The notes beneath the pieces were generated by a model. It was given only the letters and a program-made list of their open reading frames with translations, made no database searches and was not told where the DNA came from. A stretch of DNA of 32,515 nt from Chitinivibrionia bacterium. Its GTDB lineage: Bacteria; Fibrobacterota; Chitinivibrionia; Chitinivibrionales; Chitinivibrionaceae. The stretch is from the NCBI GenBank assembly GCA_009779925.1, contig WRAZ01000025.1:1-32515 (forward strand), in the 5' to 3' direction. The position numbers and the translations under genes are program-made. Positions 15,093 to 23,750 of this stretch are shown here, one piece after another; the first letter of the stretch is position 1, and the number at the start of each line of letters is the position of its first letter.

Positions 15093-16085
15093 TTATCTGC
15101 CCCCGAAACCGAGCGAAATACCTGCAATCCACTCTAATTCAACGCTGGTTTCGTAGCGGTTTATTGCGGCGGAAATGTCAAAATCAATTAAGCGGGTGTC
15201 TATCCCGATACCGAAATTGAATATATTGTAATCAGCAAGGATAGTTTTTCCGCCGCGCAATGCTAAAAAGTCGATTGGCGAAATTTCAATACCCAGAGGA
15301 ATTTGTATGCGTCGTCCGAAGTTTTTTGCTCTCCCCTCTTGCGGGTCGTATAAATGCCAATACAGCAAATCGGTTGCAAAGCCGTATCTGACAGACCTTA
15401 TTTTTCGGGAATAATGCGCGCCACCCCTAATTGTTGTCGGAAGTTCTTCGCCGCTCCCCCACCGTTCTCTTCCGTCGTCTTCGTTAATCATCGGAGTTGT
15501 TATTCCGAAATTGTTGAACGCAAGCCCAAGCCGTAAATCGTTGTCGAGCAATTTCCACAAAAAGCCCGCGTTCATAATAAATGCGTATGCGGCTTCGTCC
15601 AAAAATTTGTCGAACGCAAAGCCTGCGCTTATTGCCCAATCGAATGTCGGAGTACGACGAACACCAACCGCAAGCGACACTTGACTAAACTGCCAAGCCG
15701 CCGACAAATCACCGGGTTGAGGCGGCGCTTCAGGAAAAATATCCCTGATAAAAATATTGGAAATCGTGTGATTTTGCGCCGAAAGCGCCATAAAAACAGT
15801 CCGCACGGGCACAAATATTTCAAAGCGATTTATGTTTAAATCAGTGTGTGTTATTCGCCACAGATGTTCAAAAGAAATTCGGTAATTAGTATCGAGCGCG
15901 TAATTTGCAGGGTTTGAATAGAGCGCAAAATTTGACCCAATCGCCGCCCCAACGCCGCCCATCGCCGTCCTTTCCGCTGATGACGAAATCGCCAAAAGCT
16001 GAAATCCGCTCCTTGCCGCCCAGTCGTTTACCGTGGCAAATGAACTTACGATTGTACATATAATAATAAATATAATCCTTCTCAT
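15093..16085 (-). CDS. PorV/PorQ-like outer-membrane protein
   Basis: The 330-residue product has a signal peptide (MRRIIFIIICTIVSSFATVNDW). The motif GFQLLAISSSAERTAMGGVGAAIGSNFALYSNPA follows, as in PorV/PorQ/UPF0164 proteins near the mature N-terminus. The rest is a run of amphipathic beta-strands of FadL-like type, ending IAGISLGFGGR. PorV homologues in Bacteroidota assist type IX secretion; other members are only known as barrels, so a secretion role here is unproven. The ATG at 16085 overlaps the stop of the serine hydrolase gene (ATGA) and has GGAG 6 nt upstream. An in-frame TTG at 16097 is less likely. Confidence 0.75.
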   Translation of the reverse strand: MRRIIFIIICTIVSSFATVNDWAARSGFQLLAISSSAERTAMGGVGAAIGSNFALYSNPANYALDTNYRISFEHLWRITHTDLNINRFEIFVPVRTVFMALSAQNHTISNIFIRDIFPEAPPQPGDLSAAWQFSQVSLAVGVRRTPTFDWAISAGFAFDKFLDEAAYAFIMNAGFLWKLLDNDLRLGLAFNNFGITTPMINEDDGRERWGSGEELPTTIRGGAHYSRKIRSVRYGFATDLLYWHLYDPQEGRAKNFGRRIQIPLGIEISPIDFLALRGGKTILADYNIFNFGIGIDTRLIDFDISAAINRYETSVELEWIAGISLGFGGR

Positions 16086-17128
16086 TCGCCGCTCCAAATC
16101 AAATCTGCGATTTCGCTTCGCAGGTGGTTTATTTGGTCGCGGTTGGGTTTTCTTGTCGGATAACTGTAATCCGTAAGAAGCGCAAATCCGCTTCTTTTTT
16201 TCCTGTCGCCGACAATTACCGAGCCGGTAAAGCCTGTTTTTCCGAATGTGTTTTCGCCACGCAAAGTTCCCATATATTGCTGATTTAATTCAAAGCCCAA
16301 AGCCGCGCTGTCGTTTATTTTTTCGTCGAGATGATTTTTTATTGCAAAATCCAAAAAGCCCGTCGAAAACAGACCGCGTTCCTCCGTCAAAATTTCTTTC
16401 AGATAACGCTGTAAATCGGGGACGGTCGAAAAAATTCCCGCCGCTCCGGGGATTATTATTTCGTTTAGTTTCCACGAACTTTCGTCGTGAATTTCGCCTT
16501 GTATCATTCTTCCGCGCCATTGGTCGATTTCGGTCGGAACAATTTTTGCTTTTAATTCGGCACTTGGGCGAAACTGCGTATCTCGCATTCCAAGCGCTGA
16601 AAAAATCTCTTGTTCGGCAATAACATCAAGCGAATTTTCAAAAATCGCCTCAACAACGCGTGCAAGAATTATAGATGTGGCATTGCAATAATAATACGAC
16701 GTTCCCGCAGGCTTTTTGAGCTCTGCCGTCATAATTGCGCGGTAAATCTCTATTGCGTCTTTGTGTTTCAGTTCGGAGAGCGCAAAATCAAAATCAAGCG
16801 TTTGCGTCAAAAGGTGTTTCAGGCAAATTTCGCTTCGACTTGGACTGTGATATTCGGGCAAAAGCTCGGTAATCGGCGTTGAAAGCGATACTTTTTTCCT
16901 GTCGAGCGCAAGCAAAGCAAGTGTCGAAACAGGAACGGTTTTAGTCAAGGAAGCAACATCAAAAATACTGTCTTGCGAGACAGCAAATTCCGAAATAGTT
17001 CCTTTTGCCGCTGTCCCCAAGGCTATCGGCTCTATAATTTCGCCCGTCTTTATTATCCCCAAAACGGCGCAGTTAAACACGCCGTCGGCAATAGCCCTTT
17101 CAAGGATTTTTTTCGCCTCGCTTCGCAT
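16082..17128 (-). CDS. Class C beta-lactamase-like serine hydrolase
   Basis: This 348-residue member of the beta-lactamase/penicillin-binding-protein-like serine hydrolases has the SxxK nucleophile motif at Ser60-Leu-Thr-Lys63 (DVASLTKTVP). The YxN motif is at Tyr147-Cys-Asn149 (SYYYCNATS). A third KTG-like motif lies in ENTFGKTGFTG near residue 295. No signal peptide is visible, so it is probably cytoplasmic or an esterase or peptidase, not a periplasmic resistance enzyme. The substrate cannot be told from sequence. It lies 12 bp after asd and overlaps the PorV-like gene by 4 bp, so it is within the envelope operon. Confidence 0.85.
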   Translation of the reverse strand: MRSEAKKILERAIADGVFNCAVLGIIKTGEIIEPIALGTAAKGTISEFAVSQDSIFDVASLTKTVPVSTLALLALDRKKVSLSTPITELLPEYHSPSRSEICLKHLLTQTLDFDFALSELKHKDAIEIYRAIMTAELKKPAGTSYYYCNATSIILARVVEAIFENSLDVIAEQEIFSALGMRDTQFRPSAELKAKIVPTEIDQWRGRMIQGEIHDESSWKLNEIIIPGAAGIFSTVPDLQRYLKEILTEERGLFSTGFLDFAIKNHLDEKINDSAALGFELNQQYMGTLRGENTFGKTGFTGSVIVGDRKKRSGFALLTDYSYPTRKPNRDQINHLRSEIADLIWSGE

Positions 17129-17140
17129 AATCGGCGACCC

Positions 17141-18268
17141 TTATCCCAAATACTCCAAAACGATTTTCAGCATTCTGCGCAGTGGTTCTGCCGCGCCCCA
17201 AAGCAACTGGTCGCCTACCGTAAACGCGTTCAGATAAGTATCGCCCATACGCATTTTGCGCACTCGTCCTACAGGCACGGTCAAAGTTCCCGTAATTGCG
17301 GCAGGGGTCAATTCTTTCAGCGTAATTTCTTTAACGTTCGGGACAAATTTCACCCAATCGTTGTGTGTGGAAATTATGTTTTCGATGTCGTTCAGCGGTA
17401 AGTTTTTGTTCAGTTTTATGGTAAGTCCTTGGCTGTGGCAACGCATTGCGCCAATTCGCACGCAAGTACCGTCAACGGGAATTTTATTGTCGGTTTTACC
17501 CAAGATTTTATTGGTTTCTACAAAACCTTTCCATTCTTCTTTGGACTGTCCTGCAAATTCGTCGTATGGTTTGTCTATCCACGGAATTAAGGCTCCCGCA
17601 AGAGGCGCGCCGAAGTTTTCGGTCGGATTTTCGGGCGAAATCATCGCTTGAGAAATGCTTTTGTCCAAAGCAAGAATTGCACTCGACGGTGTTTTAAGGT
17701 AAGGGTCGGCGACATTTCCGAGATATTGCATCTGAGCAAGAAGTTCGCGCATATTTTGAGCTCCCGCGCCGCTTGCCGCCTGATAAGTCATCGAACTGAC
17801 CCACTCGACAAGCCCCTGCTCAAAAAGTCCGCCGATTGCCATAAGCATAAGCGAAACCGTGCAGTTTCCGCCGATAAAATCCTTTTTGCCGTTTGCAAGC
17901 GCGTTATCAATAACTTTTCTGTTTACGGGGTCAAGACAAATAACCGCATTTTCGTTCATACGCAAAGTTGACGCCGCGTCTATCCAATACCCTTTCCAGC
18001 CACTTTCTCTGAGTTTTCCGTAAACTTCGGTCGTGTAATCGCCGCCTTGGCAAGAAAGAATTATATCCATCGCCGAGAGTTCTTTTATATCGTAAGCCGA
18101 AAGCAAATCGGGTGTATCTATACCAACTTTCGGAGCGGGAAGCCCAACTTGTGAAGTGGTAAAAAACTGCACCGAATATGCGCCGTTAAAATCTTTTTCG
18201 GTTATCATTCTTTCCATAAGAACAGAGCCGACCATTCCGCGCCAACCGACAAAACCTACTTTTTTCAT
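17141..18268 (-). CDS. asd: Aspartate-semialdehyde dehydrogenase
   Basis: Asd reduces aspartyl phosphate to aspartate semialdehyde with NADPH, the branch point to lysine/diaminopimelate, threonine and methionine. The 375-residue protein has the nucleotide-binding start [17 protein letters not shown]. The catalytic Cys136 lies in [14 protein letters not shown], and the His motif is [17 protein letters not shown]. These features and the length fit the proteobacterial type rather than the shorter Gram-positive or archaeal type. Diaminopimelate supply links it to cell-wall synthesis, which fits its envelope-related neighbours. It lies 39 bp after fabZ. Confidence 0.97.
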   Translation of the reverse strand: MKKVGFVGWRGMVGSVLMERMITEKDFNGAYSVQFFTTSQVGLPAPKVGIDTPDLLSAYDIKELSAMDIILSCQGGDYTTEVYGKLRESGWKGYWIDAASTLRMNENAVICLDPVNRKVIDNALANGKKDFIGGNCTVSLMLMAIGGLFEQGLVEWVSSMTYQAASGAGAQNMRELLAQMQYLGNVADPYLKTPSSAILALDKSISQAMISPENPTENFGAPLAGALIPWIDKPYDEFAGQSKEEWKGFVETNKILGKTDNKIPVDGTCVRIGAMRCHSQGLTIKLNKNLPLNDIENIISTHNDWVKFVPNVKEITLKELTPAAITGTLTVPVGRVRKMRMGDTYLNAFTVGDQLLWGAAEPLRRMLKIVLEYLG

Positions 18269-18307
18269 TATCTTTTTATCCTCTTAATCTTTGTTTAACT
18301 TTTTTAT

Positions 18308-18745
18308 TTACGCCGCGCTAAACGCCAATTCGCCTTTAGCCACTAAAACGCCGTCAACTTTTGAAACCGCCTCAACCATCGCCATACCGCCGACCGCCGT
18401 AATTATTTTTACCTCAGTCTCAATGGTGTCCCCCGGAACAACGGGCTTTCTGAACGCCATATTTTTGACTTTCCCTAAATAATAAACCTTGCTCGTGTCA
18501 AGCGCACCTGCAGATTTAGAAAGCAGAAAACAAGCCGCCTGCGCCATGTGCTCCGTAATCAAAACACCGGGGAAAATCGGCTCTCCGGGGAAATGTCCCT
18601 GAAAAAGCCCTTCGTTTATCGACACGTTTTTTCTTGCGACGACCCGCGTATTTTCTTCAAATTCCGTAATTCTGTCAATCAAAAGAAACGGGAAACGATG
18701 AGGCACATACTGCATAATCGTCTTAATGTCGAAAAGTCCATTCAT
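18308..18745 (-). CDS. fabZ: 3-hydroxyacyl-ACP dehydratase FabZ
   Basis: FabZ dehydrates beta-hydroxyacyl-ACP in fatty-acid elongation. The 145-residue hot-dog fold protein carries IMQYVPHRFPFLLIDRI near the N-terminus. The active-site helix is GHFPGEPIFPGVLITEHMAQAA, with His51 and Glu65 as the catalytic pair. The ATG has AAGGAG 7 nt upstream. In many diderms fabZ sits with lpx genes; here it lies between a UPF0104-type membrane protein and asd. The 89-bp gap upstream of it is AT-rich with a weak GTGC/GCAC hairpin near 18800. Confidence 0.96.
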   Translation of the reverse strand: MNGLFDIKTIMQYVPHRFPFLLIDRITEFEENTRVVARKNVSINEGLFQGHFPGEPIFPGVLITEHMAQAACFLLSKSAGALDTSKVYYLGKVKNMAFRKPVVPGDTIETEVKIITAVGGMAMVEAVSKVDGVLVAKGELAFSAA

Positions 18746-18834
18746 TTTTTACTCCTTATTTTTTGTAATATTTTGTCTGAAAAATACTATTTGGGTGCTT
18801 GCCGCACGGGCTTTTTTTCATTTATATTTGTATT

Positions 18835-19821
18835 TTAGTGAGAGGCAACCGTTGCCCGACTGTCGCCTTTGTTGTCCGTAAGAAAAAATACCGCCCCCGC
18901 AAGAGAGCCGATAACCCCTGCAATCGCCGCCAAAAACTGCATAACTGTCGCCTGTTGCGCGTCAAATCCCGCCGCCGCAAATATCGCTCCCGCAATCGCA
19001 GGAATTACCCCGAAAGGCAACGGCACAAGCATTAAAATCGCGGTAATCGGGATAATTATAAAAAAGTAGTGAGCTGTGTTGAACGCAAAAACTCCGATGG
19101 CGGCGGCGCAAAAAATATGCGCGCAAATCCTAAGCCCCTGAATTAAAAACGACAGTCCGAAAATCCGCCGAAACATTCTGAGGTCAGCCTTGCGTTTTTT
19201 GTCCAGATAAACAGACGAAACAATATTTTCTATTTTTTTTGCAATATTCGACTGAGGAAATTTAAGCAATATTTTTGAAAACAATTTTTGCACTCGTTTG
19301 GAAAAAAGCACAAAGCAAACCGCTATCAAAACCAGTAAAAAGAACAGCAATATAAGCATTGCCGTATGCAAATACTCGCCACTGTACGACTTTAGTCCAA
19401 GCATAATTACCGCGCCGACAACAGCAAAAATCGACAAAACCGCAAGCCCTGCAAATCTATCCAAAAACGTTGCCGCAAAACCCGATTTCGCCTGTTTTTT
19501 CTTTTTGTACAAAACTGCCACTTTAAATGAGTCGCCTGCAATCGTTCCAAATATAAAATTGTTGAAAAACGTACCCGTGTAATAAAGTTTTAGGGTCTCG
19601 AATTTGCCCATACGCAACCCTCGATTTCTCAGAATAATCCCCCATTGCCACGCCCCGATAAAAATGGACAAAACTTGCAAAAAAATTGCACCGAAAAACC
19701 AACGAAAATCCGCTCCTGCAAGCGTTTGAGAAATTTGCGAAAAACCAAAAGTGCGGTCAATCCACAGGAAAACCAAGCCCGTTATGGCAAGTTTCAGCAC
19801 AAAAACGAGAACTTTTTTCAC
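18835..19821 (-). CDS. Lysylphosphatidylglycerol synthase TM-type (UPF0104) membrane protein
   Basis: This 328-residue polytopic protein has roughly eight hydrophobic segments. It has family features of the LPG_synthase_TM/UPF0104 group: GAWQWGIILRNRGL, YYTGTFFNNFIFGTIAGDSFKVAVL and PLPFGVIPAIAGAIFAAAGFDAQQATVMQFLAAIAGVIGSLAGAVFFL. The catalytic domain of MprF is absent, so it is only the membrane part, a group suggested to flip or transport lipids. The start is taken as GTG at 19821, overlapping the upstream TGA (GTGA). An in-frame TTG at 19851 would add residues that merely read through the end of the upstream gene. Confidence 0.8.
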   Translation of the reverse strand: MKKVLVFVLKLAITGLVFLWIDRTFGFSQISQTLAGADFRWFFGAIFLQVLSIFIGAWQWGIILRNRGLRMGKFETLKLYYTGTFFNNFIFGTIAGDSFKVAVLYKKKKQAKSGFAATFLDRFAGLAVLSIFAVVGAVIMLGLKSYSGEYLHTAMLILLFFLLVLIAVCFVLFSKRVQKLFSKILLKFPQSNIAKKIENIVSSVYLDKKRKADLRMFRRIFGLSFLIQGLRICAHIFCAAAIGVFAFNTAHYFFIIIPITAILMLVPLPFGVIPAIAGAIFAAAGFDAQQATVMQFLAAIAGVIGSLAGAVFFLTDNKGDSRATVASH

Positions 19822-21080
19822 TGTCTCAGCACTCCCGGGGTGCCTAACCAAGCCCTGCCTAAGTCATCTACAAGCGCGGTATCTGTCGAAAGTCGCCAAT
19901 TTCCGCCGAAATTATTGTATTTCGGGTCGGCGACAAGTTCTTTCAGCACCCACGAACGCCGTCCTGTCGAAGCAGTCTGAGCCCAACCCGAATTTGCGTT
20001 ATTGTTAAAATAAATAACATAGTCGAGCAACTCGCCATCACCGTAAAGAAGCAGTGTCGCGGCTGTCGAAACCAAAGCGAGATTTCCTGTAATATCGATA
20101 TTATCCCAAAAATTCGGAGCGGTATGATGTCCGAAAACAAACGTACTCATAGGAGGCATAACAACATTGCGCGCCGTTATGGACAGCGTGCTTGAAGCAA
20201 TAGCCACCAAGCGTAATTCGTTAAAAGCAACAACGCTTTCGGAAAGATTGCCCACTTCCACAAAATCGGCATCTTCCGACCCGTTTACACAAAATTCCGT
20301 TATCAAAACTCCAATGTTTTTCTCGGCGGGTAAAACGTTATTTATGTCGGTAAAAGCGGTAAAAACCGTGTTATACGGGCTACGAATACTAATGCTGACC
20401 CGCATATCGTCTCTTTGCAAAAACGAAAGTTCTCCGTAAACATCTTCCTGTCTGAGCGTAAAATTTGCAGTATCCCAATCAATATAGAACGTCCCGTCCG
20501 TTCGTTGTACTCTTATGGAAAGCGTTCCCGTAGCGCCGTAAGGAACTCGATTGAGCGCGATATAAGTTTGCGTTGCCCTCGGCACATCTGTCGAAAACTT
20601 ACCCGAATCGGAATCAAACTCCATAAAAAAGCGACTGATATTCGACGGAACCGCCGCAAATTGTACGATAATAGACCCAACTCTCGGCTTCAAACTTAAT
20701 ATTACATTTGTATTGGCGTTCGTTTCAACAAAAACCGCTTGCGTATCGGGAGCGTGAATAATATAACCTTGGGCGTCTTGCGTCCAAGCAATTACCCTAT
20801 ATTCTTTTTGAGCGGGAATATTGGCAAAACCGCACAATATTAAATCCTGCGAAGGAGTGATAACAGTATCTCGAACAATCGCGTCCATATCGTCCAAAAC
20901 GCGCAAAAATATCCTGTTGTAAGTGGTGGCGCGCGATTGTCTGTCGTTTCCGTCGTCGGGAAAAGCCGCTAAAACCGCAACGTTTATGCTACCGTTTTTG
21001 GCAAGCAATTCATCGTCGCTACAAGATAAAAATATTGCAAAAATAGTAAAACAGGCAACAACAAACAGTTTTTTCAGCAT
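19818..21080 (-). CDS. Lipoprotein with lamin-tail-like domain
   Basis: This 420-residue protein starts with a lipoprotein signal (MLKKLFVVACFTIFAIFLSC). The Cys in FLSC is the likely lipidation site, followed by Ser-Asp-Asp. Residues about 25-225 are beta-rich repeats without a clear family. From about 245 the sequence resembles a lamin-tail domain: GVLITEFCVNGSEDADFVEVGNLSESVVAFNELRLV and LLLYGDGELLDYVIYFNN, ending in a Gly/Trp-rich stretch. Such domains are common on surface proteins of FCB bacteria; the role is unknown. The ATG at 21080 (GGAG 7 nt upstream) is chosen over an upstream start that would spoil the signal peptide. It is the first gene of the envelope run. Confidence 0.75.
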   Translation of the reverse strand: MLKKLFVVACFTIFAIFLSCSDDELLAKNGSINVAVLAAFPDDGNDRQSRATTYNRIFLRVLDDMDAIVRDTVITPSQDLILCGFANIPAQKEYRVIAWTQDAQGYIIHAPDTQAVFVETNANTNVILSLKPRVGSIIVQFAAVPSNISRFFMEFDSDSGKFSTDVPRATQTYIALNRVPYGATGTLSIRVQRTDGTFYIDWDTANFTLRQEDVYGELSFLQRDDMRVSISIRSPYNTVFTAFTDINNVLPAEKNIGVLITEFCVNGSEDADFVEVGNLSESVVAFNELRLVAIASSTLSITARNVVMPPMSTFVFGHHTAPNFWDNIDITGNLALVSTAATLLLYGDGELLDYVIYFNNNANSGWAQTASTGRRSWVLKELVADPKYNNFGGNWRLSTDTALVDDLGRAWLGTPGVLRQ

Positions 21081-21247
21081 TAGATTTCTCCGCAAAAGCA
21101 AATTTAAGTGTAAATTTTCAAGGTGAAAATAATAAATTATATTGCAAGAATGAGCGATTAAATGATTTTGAAGGTATTTTCTCCCTATTTCACCCCTGAA
21201 ATAATTTATTTTTAAGGATGTAATCTAAAGGCAAAGGAGGCGGTTTT

Positions 21248-22006
21248 ATAGAAAATTCAGCAGAAAAAATTAAAAATCTTGCATTATCTTTAAATTTTGA
21301 CGACTGCGGAATTGCAAAAACAAGCGAAATCCGCGGATTTTACCGTGAACATTTCGATAATTGGCTGAAGAACGGCTACAACGCTCAAATGCAGTGGATA
21401 GAAAAAAACATAGAAATTCGTTTTAACCCAGCCCTTTTACTTGAAAACGCGAAAACCGCGATTGTCGTTCTGCAAAATTACAATATTACGCCAAAAGAAA
21501 CACCAAACGGTAAAATCGCAAGATGTAAATCGCTTGAAAAAGATTATCACATTACAATAAAAAGCAAACTAAATATGCTGTCCGAAAAAATTGCAGAATT
21601 TCTGCCCGAAGCAAAATTTCGCCCCTGTGTCGATAGCGCGCCGATACTCGAAAAATACTGGGCGCAAGAGGCAGGGCTCGGCGTTATCGGAAAAAACACG
21701 CTTTTTATTTCCGACAAAATCGGCTCTTTGTGCAACATCGGAATTTTACTTACAGACATAGAATTACCCGCCGACGAAAAACCGTCGCAAACAAAAAACT
21801 TCTGCAAAGACTGCGACAGATGTATAAATTCCTGTCCTACAAAAGCGCTCGTTTCGCCTTACGCACTAAATTGCAACAGGTGCATTTCGTATCAGACTAT
21901 CCACAAAGCCGACCCGAACTTCGATTTTCACGGCTGGGATTTAGGATGTGATATTTGCCAAGAGGTCTGTCCGAGGAATAGAATACTGCTTAGCGCAAAT
22001 AAGTAA
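21248..22006 (+). CDS. queG: Epoxyqueuosine reductase QueG, short form with ATA start
   Basis: QueG is a cobalamin- and 4Fe-4S-dependent enzyme making queuosine in tRNA. The product has PCVDSAPILEKYWAQEAGLGVIGKNTLFIS (the Asp is the probable catalytic acid). Two ferredoxin-type cluster motifs follow: CKDCDRCINSCPTKAL and CNRCISYQTI..CDICQEVCPRNR. Family-like sequence (KNLALSLNFDDCGIAKTSEI) extends 47 codons before the first ATG at 21389, with no ATG, GTG or TTG in that stretch. AAAGGAGG followed by 7 nt leads exactly to ATA at 21248, which I take as the start, giving 252 residues. An in-frame TAA at 21221 bounds it. The protein ends just after the second cluster, so the usual C-terminal region of about 60-120 residues is missing. 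It converges on nadB with 11 bp between stops. Confidence 0.85.
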   Translation: MENSAEKIKNLALSLNFDDCGIAKTSEIRGFYREHFDNWLKNGYNAQMQWIEKNIEIRFNPALLLENAKTAIVVLQNYNITPKETPNGKIARCKSLEKDYHITIKSKLNMLSEKIAEFLPEAKFRPCVDSAPILEKYWAQEAGLGVIGKNTLFISDKIGSLCNIGILLTDIELPADEKPSQTKNFCKDCDRCINSCPTKALVSPYALNCNRCISYQTIHKADPNFDFHGWDLGCDICQEVCPRNRILLSANK

Positions 22007-22017
22007 TAAATTTTGCG

Positions 22018-23628
22018 CTATCCCCTGCAATCCCCCAACAAACAAATCACCGTATCTTTATCAAACTCTGCGGATTTTTCGGGATAATCAGTAGTAAAAT
22101 GCAGTCCGCGGCTTTCTTTTCGGGAAAGAGCACAACGAATAACGAGTTCGGCGACGCAGGCAATGTTTCTTAACTCCAAAACGGGTGTGCAGATTTTTGT
22201 TTTTTTGTAAAATTCTTCTATTTCTTCGCGAATAAGGCAAATTCTTTTTAATGCTCTTTCCAATCGAATATTATTTCGCACAATTCCTACATAATTCCAC
22301 ATTATTTTTTGAATTTCGTCGAGATTATGCGAAATCAAAACCCATTCGTCTGCAAATTCGGTGCCGCTGTCGTCCCATTTTTTTATTAGATTTTCGTCAA
22401 TGATTTCGCCTGTTTTACTCGCGATTTTATCGACCGTCCGCTTAGAAAAAACCATTGCTTCCGCAAGCGAATTTGAAGCGAGACGATTTGCCCCGTGTAC
22501 TCCCGAACAAGCGCACTCTCCGACCGCATAGAGGTTATTTATATTGGTTTCGCCGTCCAAATTCACCTCTATTCCGCCGCAACAATAATGAAATGCAGGA
22601 ACTACGGGTATCATTTCTTTGGTGATGTCTATGCCGAATTTTAAGCATTGCGCGTAAATCAGCGGAAAATTTTGGATTAAATCTTGCGGCGACGCGTGGC
22701 GAATATCCAAAAACACGCAATTTTCGCCGTTTGCTTTCATTTCTTTGTCGATTGCCCGCGCAACAACATCGCGAGGCGCCAGAGATTGCATTTCGTGATA
22801 TTTCTGCATAAATTCTTTCCCGTCGCGGTTTTTTAGCACTGCACCAAAGCCACGAAGCGCCTCCGAAATCAAAAACGATTTCGCGTCCTGATGATAAAGC
22901 GTTGTCGGGTGAAATTGCACAAACTCCAAATTTGCGATTTTCGCTCCCGCTCGCCAAGCCGCCGAAACTCCGTCTCCCGTTGCGCATTTCGGGTTGGTGG
23001 AATGGAGATAAACTTCACCAATTCCGCCCGTTGCCAAAACCGTAGATTTTGCGCGAATTTCTATAATTTCGCCGACTTTTCTATCCAAAACGTATGCGCC
23101 GAAACAGCCGTTTTTCGACGAATTTATTAAATGGTGCTCGGTTATAAGTTCGATAAGCGTGTGATATTCCAAAAGCGTGATTTTAGGTTCGGATTTTGCG
23201 ACTTCGAGAAGCGTTTTATTTATTTCCAAGCCCGTTTGGTCTTTGGCGTGAACAACCCTTTTTGCGCGATGACCGCCCTCACACCCCAAATCTAAATTTT
23301 CCCAAGCGGCGGACGATGATGATTTTGAAAATTTCGCACCAAGCCTGACAATGTCTTTTATTGCGTCGGCGGCATTCCGAGCCAAATATTCGACCGCGTC
23401 AATTTTACATAGCCCGCCTCCCGTGTCAAGCGTATCGGAAACGTGAAGTTCAACGCTGTCGCTCGGAGACAAAACCGCCGCAACTCCGCCCTGAGCATGC
23501 CGCGTATTGCTGTCGTCAAACGCATTTTTGCAAATAACCACGCTCGAAATCCCTTTGTTCGCGGCATAAATCGCGGTCGATAGCCCCGCCCCGCCGCTTC
23601 CGATTATCAGTAGGTCTGTAGTTTTCAT
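22018..23628 (-). CDS. nadB: L-aspartate oxidase NadB
   Basis: NadB is the FAD enzyme that oxidises aspartate to iminoaspartate, the first step of de novo NAD synthesis. The 536-residue product starts MKTTDLLIIGSGGAGLSTAIYAAN (dinucleotide-binding motif). It then shows SNTRHAQGGVAAVLSPSDS, a capping domain with LEFVQFHPTTLY and GANRLASNSLAEAMVFSKR, and a helical C-terminus. The ATG at 23628 is chosen because the FAD motif starts at once; the in-frame upstream extension is not homologous. nadA and nadC are not in the window. It diverges from oppB across a 122-bp gap. Confidence 0.96.
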   Translation of the reverse strand: MKTTDLLIIGSGGAGLSTAIYAANKGISSVVICKNAFDDSNTRHAQGGVAAVLSPSDSVELHVSDTLDTGGGLCKIDAVEYLARNAADAIKDIVRLGAKFSKSSSSAAWENLDLGCEGGHRAKRVVHAKDQTGLEINKTLLEVAKSEPKITLLEYHTLIELITEHHLINSSKNGCFGAYVLDRKVGEIIEIRAKSTVLATGGIGEVYLHSTNPKCATGDGVSAAWRAGAKIANLEFVQFHPTTLYHQDAKSFLISEALRGFGAVLKNRDGKEFMQKYHEMQSLAPRDVVARAIDKEMKANGENCVFLDIRHASPQDLIQNFPLIYAQCLKFGIDITKEMIPVVPAFHYCCGGIEVNLDGETNINNLYAVGECACSGVHGANRLASNSLAEAMVFSKRTVDKIASKTGEIIDENLIKKWDDSGTEFADEWVLISHNLDEIQKIMWNYVGIVRNNIRLERALKRICLIREEIEEFYKKTKICTPVLELRNIACVAELVIRCALSRKESRGLHFTTDYPEKSAEFDKDTVICLLGDCRG

Positions 23629-23685
23629 AAATATTTCCCGGTTTTTAAGCCAAAGTTTCACCGGAAAATACATTTTCCCGATTAC

Positions 23686-23697
23686 TTGTTGCAACAA
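23686..23697. promoter_or_regulatory. TTGTTGCAACAA palindrome in the nadB/oppB divergent gap
   Basis: This perfect 12-bp palindrome lies 58 bp from the nadB ATG and 54 bp from the oppB-type ATG. The central position between divergent genes fits an operator. I recognise no regulator for this motif, and a 12-bp palindrome can occur by chance. Confidence 0.3.
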
Positions 23698-23750
23698 TTT
23701 AGTATTTTCACCTACGAATAATTAGAAAATCGAACGGAAATTAAAGTTTT

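Noticed and set aside
16082-17128. Antibiotic-resistance beta-lactamase
   Set aside because: It has the SxxK and YxN motifs but no signal peptide and sits in a housekeeping/envelope operon. A generic serine hydrolase is the safer call.
18790-18830. Intrinsic terminator (GTGC-TTGCC-GCAC then CGGGC and T7) before fabZ
   Set aside because: The stem has only four clean pairs, the T-run is on the plus strand, and no plus-strand gene lies upstream.
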